Part shown: one piece after another, positions 48,789 through 61,478 of the stretch | Layout: each line of letters begins with the position of its first letter | Numbering within the stretch: the stretch's first letter is position 1 | From: Hypsibius dujardini | Lineage: Eukaryota > Tardigrada > Eutardigrada > Parachela > Hypsibiidae | Length of the DNA stretch: 64,000 nt | Direction: 5' to 3' | Assembly: GCA_001579985.1 (NCBI GenBank) | Contig: LRSR01000287.1 | Span: 1-64,000, forward strand | Made by a program: the position numbers and the translations under genes | The notes under the pieces: model-generated | Told to the model about the DNA's origin: nothing | What the model saw: the letters and a program-made list of their open reading frames with translations, nothing else | Databases searched by the model: none

Positions 48789-48888
48789 CGCTAAAATTTA
48801 GTAAATCCAACTGGCTTCCAAACCCGAATACCCGAATAACGCTAAAATTTAGCAAATTCAATTGGCTTCCAAACCCGAGTACCCGAAT
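48789..48888. repeat. two-copy 50-bp tandem repeat
   Basis: CGCTAAAATTTAGTAAATCC with TGGCTTCCAAACCCGAATAC is repeated once at 48840-48888 with a few substitutions. Confidence 0.85.
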
Positions 48889-49675
48889 TTTTTTATCGTG
48901 CAAGAGTATGAGTGAGAACTTCATTTATCGTAAACTTACTCAAATTTAGAAATGTCCTCGCAACATAATTTTTAACTCGCGATTTGCGAGACCTAGTGAT
49001 TGTCTCCCTGTTCGCGTTTTGGGAAAACGTACAAAACGCCTCAAATTTCGCGACTTCACCCGTATCGAAACTTGAAGCGCCCAGCAAGGCCTGACAAGGC
49101 TTAAATCTTTAATCGCTGTAACAAAATGTCGCCACGTAATAGCTTTCGCTGTGAGGATAAAACTGCTCAAACTTGAACAAACTCTTTTTTTCAGGCAACA
49201 GTTCTTAAAGATAAAATGCATTTGGGTACTCGGTAGAGCGTTTCAGCAAAGAGCGAGACTCATGAAAGGCTCGTCAAAGGTAAAATCGCCAGAGAGCTCC
49301 CTGACATTTCGTCACTTACGAGGAAAAATAGGTGGACTGTTGCCTAGTTTTGACATCTCGTTTCTTTGCAAGGCAAGCTAACCAGATCTACTACGTCTTA
49401 AGCGTGAAAACTCGTCCCCGTTTCTGGACAGTGGCCGGTAACATCGATTTGAATTTTCTCTGTACGACATTTTGCAACTAAGCCGGTCACCGCTGCAAAT
49501 TGATGCACTGATTGATAAGTGATGTAATCAATACAAGGCGAGCAATATTACAGTCAATCGCACACACCGCAGTCGTTATTTACAATATCCAAGATCGCAG
49601 CGATTGTTTTTCCTGTTTCTAATTCAGTAGTTCTACAAAACATCTGCTTGATTGCTAGATTACACTGCAGTCCTG

Positions 49676-49970
49676 TTGATTGATTGATTCGCGTTAAAAA
49701 AATGTTTACTGTAGGAAGCAATTTGTTGTCCTTTTTTAGATTGTTTTAGTTGTTTTATTCCTTGTAACTTAAGCGAATAGTTGATTGAATGAATGATCAA
49801 ATTTAGTTTATTCTTTTCTATATCTAATTAATTAAAAACTAAATTTGATCATACATTCAATCAACTGATCGCCTAAGTTACAAGGAATAAAACATCTAAC
49901 ACAATCTAAAAAAAGACAACAAATTGCTTCCTACAGTAAACTTTTTTTAACGCCAATCAATCGATTGACC
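49676..49970. mobile_element. hairpin (foldback-type) element of about 295 bp
   Basis: Arms of about 135 bases: GCGTTAAAAAAATGTTTACT, AGGAAGCAATTTGTTG and CCTTGTAACTTAAGCGAA on the left are complementary to the right arm ending GTAAACTTTTTTTAACGCC. The arms meet at an AT-rich centre near 49825. There is no coding sequence. The element lies directly left of the second DIRS-type fossil. Confidence 0.85.
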
Positions 49971-49986
49971 ACACCTAATTCTTTTA

Positions 49987-52390
49987 ATGGATCATGATTT
50001 TTATATTAATAATAATAATAACGACGAAATGAAAATAATGGTTGTGGTTGACCCGGAATTGGCGCCGCGAATTACACTGACTAAATGTTTTAAATATCGG
50101 AATGAGGAGCTAAAGTGTTATGAGGATGCTAACTTTATCCTCACGGGCATAACTTGCGGTTTTAAAACTGTTGAGGACCACTCAAGTATAGGAAATGTAG
50201 ATTGTGAAAACTATAAAAGCGCATTAACGGCGGAGGTTAAGCCTCGGCTGAATAAGTTGTGTATGGAAGAGCTCGCGTTGGGTAAAATTTCTGAACAGAA
50301 TTCCCAACTGCAACGCATACACGTGATAGGAGCTGTACCAAAAAAATGTTCCATTGAACATTGAACATCCGTCTACCCGAGTACAATATCTGGGCCTTAT
50401 TATCGACTCCCTTCTCACAAGGGAATTCCACCACTCTCGAAGGTGAATTCTTGCACATTTGTTAATTTTCTAGTGTGCGTCCTTATTATGTGATGCCATT
50501 TCCATCGAGGAAAAAAATAAAAATGTGTGGAAACAATTTTCTAAAAATAAAAATGTACCACGTGGTGGTACATAGATGGCGCTGCCAATGTTACCGAATA
50601 TCGCGTCAGTTGATTGCTACATTGTTACATTGATTACTACATGTGTCGGTGTTACTACTAACTGTATAGTCCTTGTCAATGACAGAAACGAACCAATAAC
50701 GACTGTGGCCGAATAAATCAATCAATTGACACGGTGTACGGTAACATTAATAGCGCCATCTATGTACCACCACGTGGTACATTTTTATTTTTATTGTTTC
50801 CACACGTTTTTATTTTTTTCTCGATGGAAATGGCATCACATAATATGGACGCACACTAGAAAATTAACAGATGTGCAAGAATTCACCTTCGAGAGTGGTG
50901 GAATTACCTTGTAAGAAGGGTTGATTACCTATTGATAAATGGAAGCCCTAAAAGCCAAGGCCAAGACATTTTCTGGGAAAAACAAGATCACAAAACTGGA
51001 GCTACAGCCTCTTGTATGTCATATGAACTTCGCTGCTCGGGCGACTGGGGGGCTCGGACTTTTACGAGAGTATTTATAGATGCGTTAATTGCATTAAAGG
51101 GAGCAAGCCAACGTCTCCGGCTCTTAAAACTGCTTAAAGCAGAGCTCGATTGGTGGGCTTTTACTGCCACACAGTTTAACGGTCTTTGTCCCACGAGCCA
51201 TTTCGGCCTCTCCCGCGCCTCAATGTATTTACGCAGATGCTTGTTTTTGTGGGTTTGGCGCCACGTGTGGACAAATGTGGCTCGCTGGCGCCTGGTCCGA
51301 ACATATTAAACCTATAAATAACTGGTTCCTAAAAAATTGGGTGATGGCACCGAACTTGGAAGAAAACTTAAAAAACATGGACGATTCTTATTTACCAACT
51401 GCACATCCCATTCACAGTTATCTAACTGAACTGTCTGGACAAAGTATTGATGAAATTACGGCAATCTGCTTTGGCTCCTTCCAGTCTACGCACTAGGGAG
51501 AGCCAATGGAAATTTTTTACTAGCTTTTGTCGTCAATTCAACCTGCCACCACTACCTGCCTCACCCAAAACATTAGCTCGTTATGTTGCTTTTATAACTG
51601 CAAAAAATATCGAGTTTAGTTCAGTGCAAAACTATTTGGCGGCTGTCACTACGTGGCATAAAAAGCACGATATGGTTGGTCCTGACCTCACATTTTTTAA
51701 TACAGGAGGCACTTGCCGGGCTACGTCATTGGCGTCGCAAATTGCCGCGAAAACGGTTTCCCTTACTACCAAACCATCTGCTGGCCATCCCTAGTAATTT
51801 ACATTGTATAGCAGGCCGATATAAGCCGATCTTTTGGGCGGCTTGCCTTGTGGCTTTCTTCTCTCTACTACGTAAGAGTAATTTGTTTGCACATAAGAAC
51901 AACACCAAATACCTTCGTGTAGGCAGCCTGAAGTGGGGGTCTATTGGTGCTACCCTTCGGGTGATCGCCTTAAAAACCAACCGCTTTGTGGACTCCGAAT
52001 TCAGTGTGCCTATTGTGAACATTCCAGGATCTGTACTCTGCCCCATTAACGCGCTTAAAGCACTACTAAGGTTACTCAGCCGGGCACAAGATGCTCTTTT
52101 CACCCTCTCGGACAGTAAAGGTACCCCGTTGGGCGATGCATGGTGATCTTTTCGGACGAATTTTAAAATCGGTTTTGCTGAACGCCGGATTGAATACTAG
52201 TAATTATTCTACTCACTCTTTCCGTGAAGGCGCAGCCACATTCGCTTCCTCTGCCGAAGTAACCAGTGAAGAGCTGAAAGCTCAAGGTAATTCGCGTAGT
52301 TCGACTTTCGAAAAATACATCATCAGAGATCTTGAACTCAGGAAGTCCTTCTCAACTGCCGTCTCGTCCTCTTTGGTTGTTTTTTACTAA
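49987..52390 (+). mobile_element. DIRS-type retroelement (RT, RNase H, tyrosine recombinase), fossil
   Basis: Parts in order on the plus strand: a reverse-transcriptase N-terminal region near 50100-50350, an RNase H-like region near 51000-51300 with TITKLELQPL-like and CGFGATCG sequence, and a tyrosine recombinase near 51440-52390 (THSFREGAATFASSAE is the HxxR box region). In DIRS elements the recombinase replaces a DDE integrase. The copy is broken, with several breaks, and is further split by an inverted-repeat insertion at about 50405-50925. It is better preserved than the copy at 44.5-47.2 kb. Terminal repeats were not resolved. Confidence 0.8.
50405..50925. mobile_element. inverted-repeat element inside the DIRS-type fossil
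   Basis: Left-arm words CCCTTCTCACAAGGGAATTC, CACTCTCGAAGGTGAATTCT, GATGCCATTTCCATCGAG and GTACCACGTGGTGGTACATA have their complements in the right arm (50745-50925). The arms are about 185 bases each, around a centre of about 140 bases. It separates the reverse-transcriptase part from the RNase H part of the host fossil. Confidence 0.8.
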
Positions 52391-52556
52391 TCAGAGCGCT
52401 TCGCGCCGTTTTTCTGCCTCTCACAAGGGGAGAATTTTATTTCGGTATTGATGCTCGAGGAAATAAACTTTTTATACCCAAAACACCGGGTTTGAAGCGC
52501 ACCGTAAATATTTAGCCACTTCCGGCTGATTATTGTGCCGAAAACGAGGCAGTTCC

Positions 52557-52976
52557 TTGTGCAAGCCAGCGTCGCGGAATGTTCAACGAAGACTACGCTT
52601 TTGTTGCGGTAGACATCTTAAAGACCGACATGCTCCAGGGGATCAGAGAGGGTTCGGCTCATACGGCTGGCAAACCAATAACATCTACGATCAGGAGGCC
52701 TTAAACGCGTTCCGTGCCCTTTTCATTCTCTCACTGCGGCAGACCACCAGGGATCGCGGCTTCAAAGCCTTTGATGCACAAGTGCGGACGCGTGTAAAAA
52801 CCAATAGTCGAGCACTGCCCCTGGAGGTTAATTACTACTCCCCCTGCTTCTACAGCGCGGTCCTCGTCTACGCCGCCGCGATGCAGATGATTGTCGATGC
52901 GAGCGCGAATGTCACACCCGATAATGCTGTCGCCATCGGTCAGCTGTTCAAAAACAACTACAATTTAACAAGTTGG
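52557..52976 (+). pseudogene. receptor guanylate cyclase ligand-domain exon fragment
   Basis: Reads as a middle piece of an ANF-receptor domain: NEDYAFVAVDILKTDML (about 52582-52640), then in another frame NNIYDQEALNAFRALFILSL, VNYYSPCFYSAVLVYAAAMQ and NAVAIGQLFKNNYNLTS up to a GT donor-like site at about 52973. The two parts lie in different frames, so at least one frameshift separates them around 52645-52660. There is no start, signal peptide, membrane segment or neighbouring receptor exon, and a DIRS-type fossil lies immediately upstream. The residues are closer to canonical receptor cyclases than to the short receptors in this window, so it represents a further family member. Confidence 0.75.
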
Positions 52977-53020
52977 TAGCACCATGCGGTAAATTCTGTG
53001 AAAAAATTTCTGACCAGGCA

Positions 53021-53425
53021 TGGCAAAACTAAACTAAAAAATTAAAATGTTTAGTAACTATTTTCTTGGCTTTAGGTTTTGTTTAGTAGACTATGTAAAA
53101 TACTCAAAATTTTAGTTTTTAAGATTTAAGTGAAAAAAACTAAACAAAAATCTAAACTAGTCAACTATTTTCGACTAAGACTAGACTAGAAATTTTAGCG
53201 TTAAAAAACTAAACTGAAATGTTTTAGTAACTGATGTATAGGCAAATAAAAGCTAGTTAGTTACTGTACTGCCGCGTTAGCTTCGCGCAACAAACACAGC
53301 ATTTTCAGTATATACTGCCCAGGCAATAACACACGGAGTGGGGGGAAAATCGCCCGGGATGGTGCTACAGGTGCGCAAAGCTAACGCGGCATTACAGTAA
53401 CTGATTTTAATTTTTGTTATCCCTA
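53021..53425. repeat. AT-rich interspersed element, copy with nested MITE
   Basis: Begins CAGGCATGGCAAAACTAAAC and ends TTTTTGTTATCCCTATTTCT, built of TTTAGTAACT/AAACTAAAC words like the 8464-8900 copy. A separate 134-bp MITE (53264-53397) is inserted near its right end. Confidence 0.6.
53264..53397. mobile_element. 134-bp MITE, Tc1/mariner-type (TA target), copy 1
   Basis: Inverted ends CTGTACTGCCGCGTTAGCTT and the complement (right end GCTAACGCGGCATTACAG), flanked by TA on both sides. The internal sequence is unrelated to copy 2 at 63320-63464 apart from the ends. There is no coding sequence. Confidence 0.85.
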
Positions 53426-53599
53426 TTTCTGGCAAAAGTATTTGAAAGATCATATTGTGCGTACAGATCAGTATGTCCCATAGTTTCTAGCGAGATAATA
53501 TTTCTCGATGGAAACGGCGACAAGGTATGAGGCAATGATTCCCATTTTGACTAGCTGCTGTTGAATGGAAACTGCCAGCAATTCAGCTGAATTTAGAGT

Positions 53600-54455
53600 C
53601 CACTTTAGAAAGCGACGTTTATTGTGAGTTATGCCACATTACTGTCCTAGAAAATAGCATGCGATGCATCCAATGTACTGATTGGCTGTACCCACTTTGT
53701 CTTAGTATAAAGCTCATTGCTTTGCATTATGAGATGATTGCATTGTATCACGAGGCAAAAAATAGCATCGTATAAAGAGGCAATTTACATTAGCGTACAG
53801 TTTGCGTTGCCCCCTGCCATCGTTTACGTGTGATAACAAGATTCTTTGGGTGATCGGATGACTCGAACCAGTGATGACGTTTTGGTTAATTCTAGAAAAA
53901 AAACCATCAGGTTGGCAGGGTGTTGCGTATGGTACGGGGCAAATTATAGGATAACAAGAGTTTTGATAATGTTGTCAATTGAGGTGTATTTTGAATAACA
54001 ATACAATATTTCTATTCGTAATTGTTCCAAAGATATCGTGCTCATTTTTGTCCTGAACTGTTTCTCTAATTTGTATTTGTTAAAATTTAAAATTTAAAAT
54101 GCAATACAGAATGTCCCTTTATGCAATGCTATTCAATGCAATGCAATGTCCTTTATGGAAAGGCAGTGTGAGCACAGCCGTACCGGATTTGATACGAAAC
54201 CTCTGGTTGCTGGGCGCTTACTATTTGTTCCCTGCTTCGTTAAGAAGTAAGATTGTTTATCTATCATGCTATCGGAAATACCATGTCCCGCAATACTCGA
54301 CTGTGTCATTTCACTTCAAGCGACATTTGATACAGAGTTTTTGTTCTGCGCCCACGAAAATCGATGACACTATAATGGCTAATGCTAATGAATGATGACG
54401 CATACGTTCAGCCTCGCAATTGGTGGGAGCAGGTTTACTAATTTACTTGAGGGCT
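53600..54455. other. intergenic, no gene seen
   Basis: AT-rich DNA with short ATGCAATGC-type repeats (54115-54150). The open frame at 54099-54395 begins in that repeat and matches no family I know, so I do not call it a gene. Confidence 0.4.
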
Positions 54456-56544
54456 CCAGTATCTGTACCAGTATTTATAATCAACAATGAAATCAATCAA
54501 TTAAGCAACAAGTAATTTCTAAATTATTCGTAATCATTTTTAAAATACATATAATAGACAATATTTGATCACCATTGCGAGTCCCTGACAGAAGGCCGAA
54601 TCAACCCCTCTAGGTTGAATAGCCTCAAGCTAGTGCCCTTTACTTTCTACACACTTCCTTTTTTTTTTAGGTTTCCGTTCGTTAATAACCGTTGTCAGAC
54701 CAGTTCGCATAATAGTGCCAGGTAAAAGGCGCAAAAGATCAACAAAACGCCAAGCTAACTCTTGACTTTTAAAACATCAGATATTTCAAATATTTCACTT
54801 TGACTTGTCGAACACTTATTAGCAGGATTGTTGAAAGGGTACTTCGCCGAACCCATTTTTTATTATGTTTTATATTATAGAACTGCAACTGTTAAAATTT
54901 TGCAAAATTATCGCCCAGTATGTAAGATTCCACCTGGAAGTGATGTATAGTCGGTATTAGGTTTGATTCTAAGAAATTATTGTATAACATAAAGAATGAG
55001 TAGGGTAGGTTACGTTGAATCGTGCGGTGATCCTGTAAATATGGAAAAGTCTCACCACTTACAGTATTCGTGTAATCGATCAACTGATGGTGCATCGGCT
55101 TGCTATTAGCCACGTATGCTTAAAGTCTCTAGATTCAGTGAGAGGTGATCGAGGCATAATTACAATTATAAGATCAATGACAGTCCTCGTGAAGTACAAG
55201 CATCCGAGGGTCAGTCCTGTACACAACACCCATATGTCAATACCAATGACCAACAACAACAATTCTGAGACGCGTTCCCATTATCAGGGGGTGACAACCC
55301 AGGCACCTCCCCTGCAAGTGCACCTGGGGGTTCAGCGGAAATCTGGATCCCTGAAACTCCCACTCGATGCAAAAAAATTTTATGAACAAATAATTTGTTT
55401 GGTGTTTAAGTAAATATTAAAAACTAAATACAACAAACATGTAAAACAGAAGGAACTTTAAGATAAAATAATATTAATACGTTAGAAAAATATCATATTT
55501 TTTTATCTATTTTTATCTTAACTGCAAATATTTTTTTAAGAATAACATTTTCGATCGAATTTGGGGTGTCTAGATTCCCTTGCTGGGCTCTCAGGGGAGT
55601 TGCTTGAGTTGCGGCTCCCTGGTAATCGAAACAGGCCTTTGATCAGCATAACCAGAAATTTACATGGTATTTCACTCTAATTAAATGAAGTCCATAAAGC
55701 CTTTCAATACAAGGAAGTTTGTGTATCGTTTTAGTGACGTATGAATGCATAAGGGGTGAGCCGCAAGAATCGTGACCGGAAATGTCAGATCAAACTGCAG
55801 TCACACGCACGCCCGGCCTCGTGCATCCTCCAGTCTAACACACAATAAAACCGCGGTGTCAAGTGAGTCAATTTTCTGGATGAACAGTTAGACTTGGGTC
55901 GTATATTCATTATCAATTCACGAGATAAAAAATGGCAATTATTTTTCTTACAATAATTGTCGCCTTATCACCAACTCTGCTCTCAATCGAAGCAGTACAC
56001 ATTCGAGTAATCATGATAATAGCTGGGAGCGGGAGTCCGAGTTCGCTGGGTTACGATACGATGGGATCTGCTTATGATATTGCCATCGATAAAGCCGGGG
56101 AATTATATCCGGACATTTTCAGGAGTTTCTCCGTGACACGCCATTTTACGTCTGGAAAGTTTAGCTGTGCGGACGCTACCGGGGAGACCATTGTTGCACT
56201 CGGCGAACTTTTTGCACAATCAACCGAAAACTCCAGTGGCGGCGGTCAACTAGGAGAACGGGAATTTCGAGTGGTCCTCAGTCCTGGTAATTTATAAAAC
56301 ATTACAAACCTTAAATTAACTTACTTGAAATTCTGTTATATATTCGCTTGCGCAATGAACAGGGTGTAGTTTTGAAACTGTGACTCTGGGTGATTTTGGA
56401 CGAGGTGAGCTTATGCACCGAACAAAGACATGCAATCTACAACAGGGCAGGCAGACAGCCATGCAGGCAAACAGACCCACACATAAATATTCAAACGATG
56501 GATATGACAAAGTAAGTGACAATCACACAAGACACATTTAGGCC

Positions 56545-56686
<142 letters not shown>

Positions 56687-56967
56687 TATTTTAACTGACT
56701 GATAAGTACATAAGGGGACTCCGCAGCAGTCAGACATGCAAACAGATAGACGTTTTAATGTTTATTTGTTTGGTAGACTAAAAGATTTCCTTTTCAGAAG
56801 AAGACATAACCGTAATAGCAAGGTGAGCTTCACAGGAAAACGAAACTTCAAAACACAAAAATGTAGTTCACACGAATTAACGAAACTTTTAGCGTCGCAA
56901 CGTTGGGCTTGTTGGATGACAAGCGTCGATTTCCGACGGTCCTTCCGTTTGGCGGCATTTCTTATAA

Positions 56968-57962
56968 CCCTAATAAAAAAATTTTGGCTTTTGTCCGACC
57001 CGAATTCCTTTCACACAAAATCCAGGACAAATTCGTGTACTGTTCACACAAATAGTGTCTGAAGTAGAATTGTTTGTCTCCAAGGACAAACAGCACACAT
57101 ATTTTGTGTGATGAAAAACCGTGCAGAACTTTTTTGCAACCGACAGGCATATTTTGTACGACGAAGAAAAAAGTTTGTGTGACAAAGAAAAAGTTTGTGT
57201 GACTAAAAAAAGGCGAAAGTTTTGCCCAAAACAGCAGATGCGGTTATATGAATCGCAACAATTTTCAAACTCGCGCATGATGATTTGTTGATTAGAGTAA
57301 CTCCAGCCCCATGATTACTAATTTTGAGCGGAATCGACTCTTTACACACAATTGATTTAGTTTTGGGAAAGCTGAGCTCACAACCCACACAATCTTAATA
57401 ATTTTTAACTGCCATGCCCGCAACCTTTTTTGTCACATAACGTTTTTCTTTCAGCACATCCGTTTATCTGAAAACTCACGTTTAAAATTGGCAAGCTATT
57501 CTGTCGGACTGAGGCATTCATGTTTTGCAAACAAGTAGAATTTAAAGTCTATTTTTAATAATTTCGACAAAATATTAGATCTTGTTTTAAAAAATATCTA
57601 CCAAAACATGATGGGGGCTATAACACACTGTCCCTTCTCTTAAAATTCAGTGGCTTCTATAACAGACGAGAATTTGAGTTCTTGATGGTATTGAAAAATA
57701 TAGCTCTGGAGATTTTTGATATCGATATTACTGTGATGAAGTATGCAAAACTATTAGCACATTTTGCTGGTCTCGTCCAGGGGATCTCAGGTTTAATCCA
57801 GAACTGGAGACCCATTTCGGTAAACTTCATTTTTTCGCTCAAAATGTAAATTTAAATTTGCAAAGAAAACCAAAAAGCCATTTTTGTCCGAGAAAAAGTT
57901 CGACAGAAAGTGTGGATTTTTGTCCGCCCCGAATTCGGGGCACATTTAAATTTTTATTAGGG
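56968..57962. mobile_element. 995-bp TIR element with TAA target duplication in receptor exon 4
   Basis: Ends CCCTAATAAAAA and TTTTTATTAGGG are inverted repeats. TAA is duplicated at 56965-56967 and 57963-57965, and the paralogous exon at 23.4 kb is the empty site. Sub-terminal GTCCGACCCGAATTC and GTCCGCCCCGAATTCGGGGC blocks occur near the two ends. There is no recognisable transposase. A 3-bp TAA/TTA duplication points to a PIF/Harbinger-like non-autonomous element. Confidence 0.85.
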
Positions 57963-60900
57963 TAACAATCTAGGACTGGCCATTGTCGCCGTGGTACGCC
58001 ACTACGGTTGGTCTACCTTCAATCTCGTCTGCGACACCTCCTCGGGAATTGGCGTTGAGGTGGTGTGCAGTATCGTTCGACAGACTGTCCTCGCCGTTCG
58101 TAACGTTAACGCAGTGTCCATACCACTGGATTCCAACACAGATGCTGCCATTGAAACTGCTCTACGAAGCTGCAGTACTCGGAGCTCTGGTATTGTTTAG
58201 GATACTTTCAAGTCTAGAATGAGTCTAGAATTTCCACAACTTAATCTTTATCTTCTGCTATAGTGACAGTATTAGCAAGCATTTTTCCGGAGCTCTTCAT
58301 CACTATTCTGGTATATAAAATGGTGATCCTTATGTTGAAGACAGGATGAATCTTGATATGATTCATCCCATTTCTCTGAATTGCAGGAAACAGCGTTTCG
58401 TTTAGGATTGGCTGATGGTCATCACGTGCGTTAAATAAATACGGATGACTTTAAACCCATCAAATCGCAGTCAAACATGGAGGGAGAAAAATAGATAAAA
58501 CAGTCTAGGAACTTGTATTCAAGTCCCGGGTTTTTTCTTATGCAGGTATATTATTTGTTACCCTTATCGGTATTGAAGCAGTTTGAAGAGCTGATTACTG
58601 ATACAGTACTGACAAACAAGGTAATAAATAGCTGTAAGATAATCTGCCAATTTGAACGGGACGAAAAACATATATGTCTAGGATTGTCCCAGGCAATCGT
58701 ATTACATTTACAGATGACTGACAGCCTACAACAGGTTCTTCCGTTTGCTTTCTCACTCACCTTCGGCAACATCAATTGGACAGCCGTCTCTGGGGAAGTT
58801 ACACAGATAGTAGAAAGATCTCGCAGCAACTACAATTTGACTATCCCCTCGAATTTGCACGTAAGCCGTCCCAAATTCAACAAAAAACCATCCAAAATAG
58901 TCTTTAGCTTTTGGTTTTAGCGGAACGTCGCACAGTTTGGGGCATTTGAGAGCGCCCTAATTTTCACTCAGGTACTGTACGTTTCCTTTTCATTTTAATC
59001 AGGGGCTCGTTTTGCCTTAAAACGCTCGGTGACAGATCGGACACGATTTGAGTGCCAGAAGTATTTTTTCCTTTTATAGTAATGTTCAATTAAGGAAAAA
59101 AAATTTCATCATTTTGGACGACTTTGAAAAATTCGTGTTTTTCGGGCTGACTACTATCCACTGTGGAGTTATAAACAAAAGTACCGATGAAAACTGTTTC
59201 TTGCAGTTGTCCGCACCATATTTGGTGAAAAAATCCATCAGTCAATCGATGAGTTTACATAGTAATCAGTTTTATTCATTGTTTGACAAAACATCGGACG
59301 CCTTCGTCGAACACTGGCCACGTCTCAATCAAGAATCCGACTCAGACAGTATTTCTAGAGACCATCAATAGACAGTCAACTTTGTAGATGGAAAAAGCCA
59401 TATATTTTTAGCAATTTTGGTCAGCTCACAGTCTGCGGAGACCTTTTCACTCAAAAAAAGTGAAAACTGGTTGACACTTTGACAATTTCTGCCGAACATT
59501 GATCCAGTAGCAAATGACCAAATCATAATCTCTAAACTTTCCAGCAACATAGCAACCTTTAAAATCAGTTGAGTTTAGCAAAATCTCCTAAACCATCTGT
59601 GTGTGAAAATTCGAGGTCGCCATGTCGTTATTTGACAACTTTGGGCGTTAACGGGTTAGGGTCCTTACGAGTCGGAACCAGGACCCCTGATAGCAGGGCC
59701 AGGGAGTGGGCAAAGGAAAAATGCATATTGCTTCAAAATTGAACCCAAAATTTTGCCTCTTGTTTGTGATTATTTGAAACTTGTGGGGTGTGGGTCTGAT
59801 TATCAAGGGCCCCTGGGATTTGAAAGCATTTTCAATAGCTTCAGTTTTTCGATCTCATTTAAGGAGTCCAAAATAAGCTCTTTATTATGAACTACAAATA
59901 TGAGGTTGAAAACGATCGAATTTTCATGGAAAAGCTGAAATTTTTGAAAATGTCTTGAAATCCCAGGGGGCCTGAATTCCGACTTAAATGACCCTAAACG
60001 AGCCCAAGATTTTAATAAACCGCTTTCAGCAATTAAAAATGACGTTTCACATCGGTGTTATTTAGATATTAAACGAAAACCTAAAAGATTTGGCAAACAT
60101 GTCTGGCCGTCAGTTCACCAGCAAGTTCTACAATCGGACGTTTAGCCTTCCATCCCGGATCGATGTATCGCTGAACGCAATCGGAACGCGTATGGCTCCA
60201 GTTTATATCAATCAGTTTGACAACCAAACTCGTTCCTTCAAAGTATATACACTTGAAATTGATCATCAAGGCAAATACTCTTTCTAATTGCTATTGCTGC
60301 AGACTGTTTTGCAATTGGACTCTGAGACAAAGAGCTTATCAACTCCAATGACTCAAGGATCGAGCATTCGGTGGTTTGGCGTAACCTTTCCACCTAGCGA
60401 CAAACCAAACTCGGATCGACGGACCAATGAGCAAGAGACGGTGACGGCTGTTATAGCGACCGTTATCGTCGCCGTTATCATCCTCCTTCTCACTTCATTT
60501 TCTATATGGTAAATTAACAGTTTTAGTCACTAATTATTTAGTTTAGGCTTCTTATTTTATGAGAAAAAGTAAGGTAAGCATTTTATTCACAAATAGTTAA
60601 ATTGACAAACTCTAAAAAATGCTAAAAATTAATTAGATAATTTGGTTAAAAAAGAAAATTAGAGTAAATCAAACATGTTTTGCCACTAAAGTTTTAGTCG
60701 ACTAAAAAGACAATTAGTCGAGATACAAAATTTGACTGCTCTAGCTCATCGATGACTTTTCATTATTTTCCGCCTTCTTCGGCAGGAGGACGTCGCAGAT
60801 GAAGTACCACAATCAAGCCTGGATTCTGGACAGCGAGCAGCTACGGTGGATATTGCTAGTATCAAGAAGTTCTGGAGCCCTTACTCGTACATTTTAGACA

Positions 60901-61194
60901 ATTCTGCGCACAGTTGCTTTGGCCTCATCAATACCGCAACGTTTCCTTGTTGTTTTGGTCTACTCGATTTGGATAAATGGAGAACTCCCTCGGCAAAAAC
61001 TTTACAATATCCCTGGCGAGAAAATGACAGAAATTTAAACCTTAATTGAAATTCTTTGTGGTTCCTTTCTTCTCCCTCCCCTTTATTTTCTGCTGTTTTA
61101 CCAATGTTGCATTGTTGCTTTTCTTTACCAATGTCCCAATGTCCTCTGATTCGAAAAAATGCGTGATTTGTTTTTAGAAAAGTTGAAACTCTAA

Positions 61195-61460
61195 ATATTG
61201 GGCATTACTCGAGCGAGAGCAGAGTGAAAAAATAGTACGCCCACTTTTGTCTTCACTCTCATGGTTATGGTCACATCATTTATTCTATTAATTTCCAAAT
61301 ATCGGGGTTTTTACACTAAAAGATTGACGAACAACTGGACTTTCCAAAATGATCAAATTTGTAATGATTACTCAAAGGGACCTTGGTCAGCACTTGTAAA
61401 ACAAAAGCAACATGGGACAAAAATGGGGAAGAGGAAAAGGGGAGGGGGACTTGTAGCCTA
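61195..61460. repeat. interspersed repeat related to the intron 9 element of paralogue 1
   Basis: Reads as the reverse complement of about 24610-24850. Shared words include CGCCCACTTTTGTCTTCACT, AAGATTGACGAACAACTGG and the G-rich end GGAGGGGGACTTGTAGCC. It sits between the interrupted receptor and the leftward cysteine-rich gene. Confidence 0.6.
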
Positions 61461-61478
61461 AACCATGATCTAGAGCTG

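Noticed and set aside
54099-54395. 98-residue frame after ATGCAATGC repeats
   Set aside because: Begins inside a simple repeat and has no recognisable domain, intron signals or paralogue.
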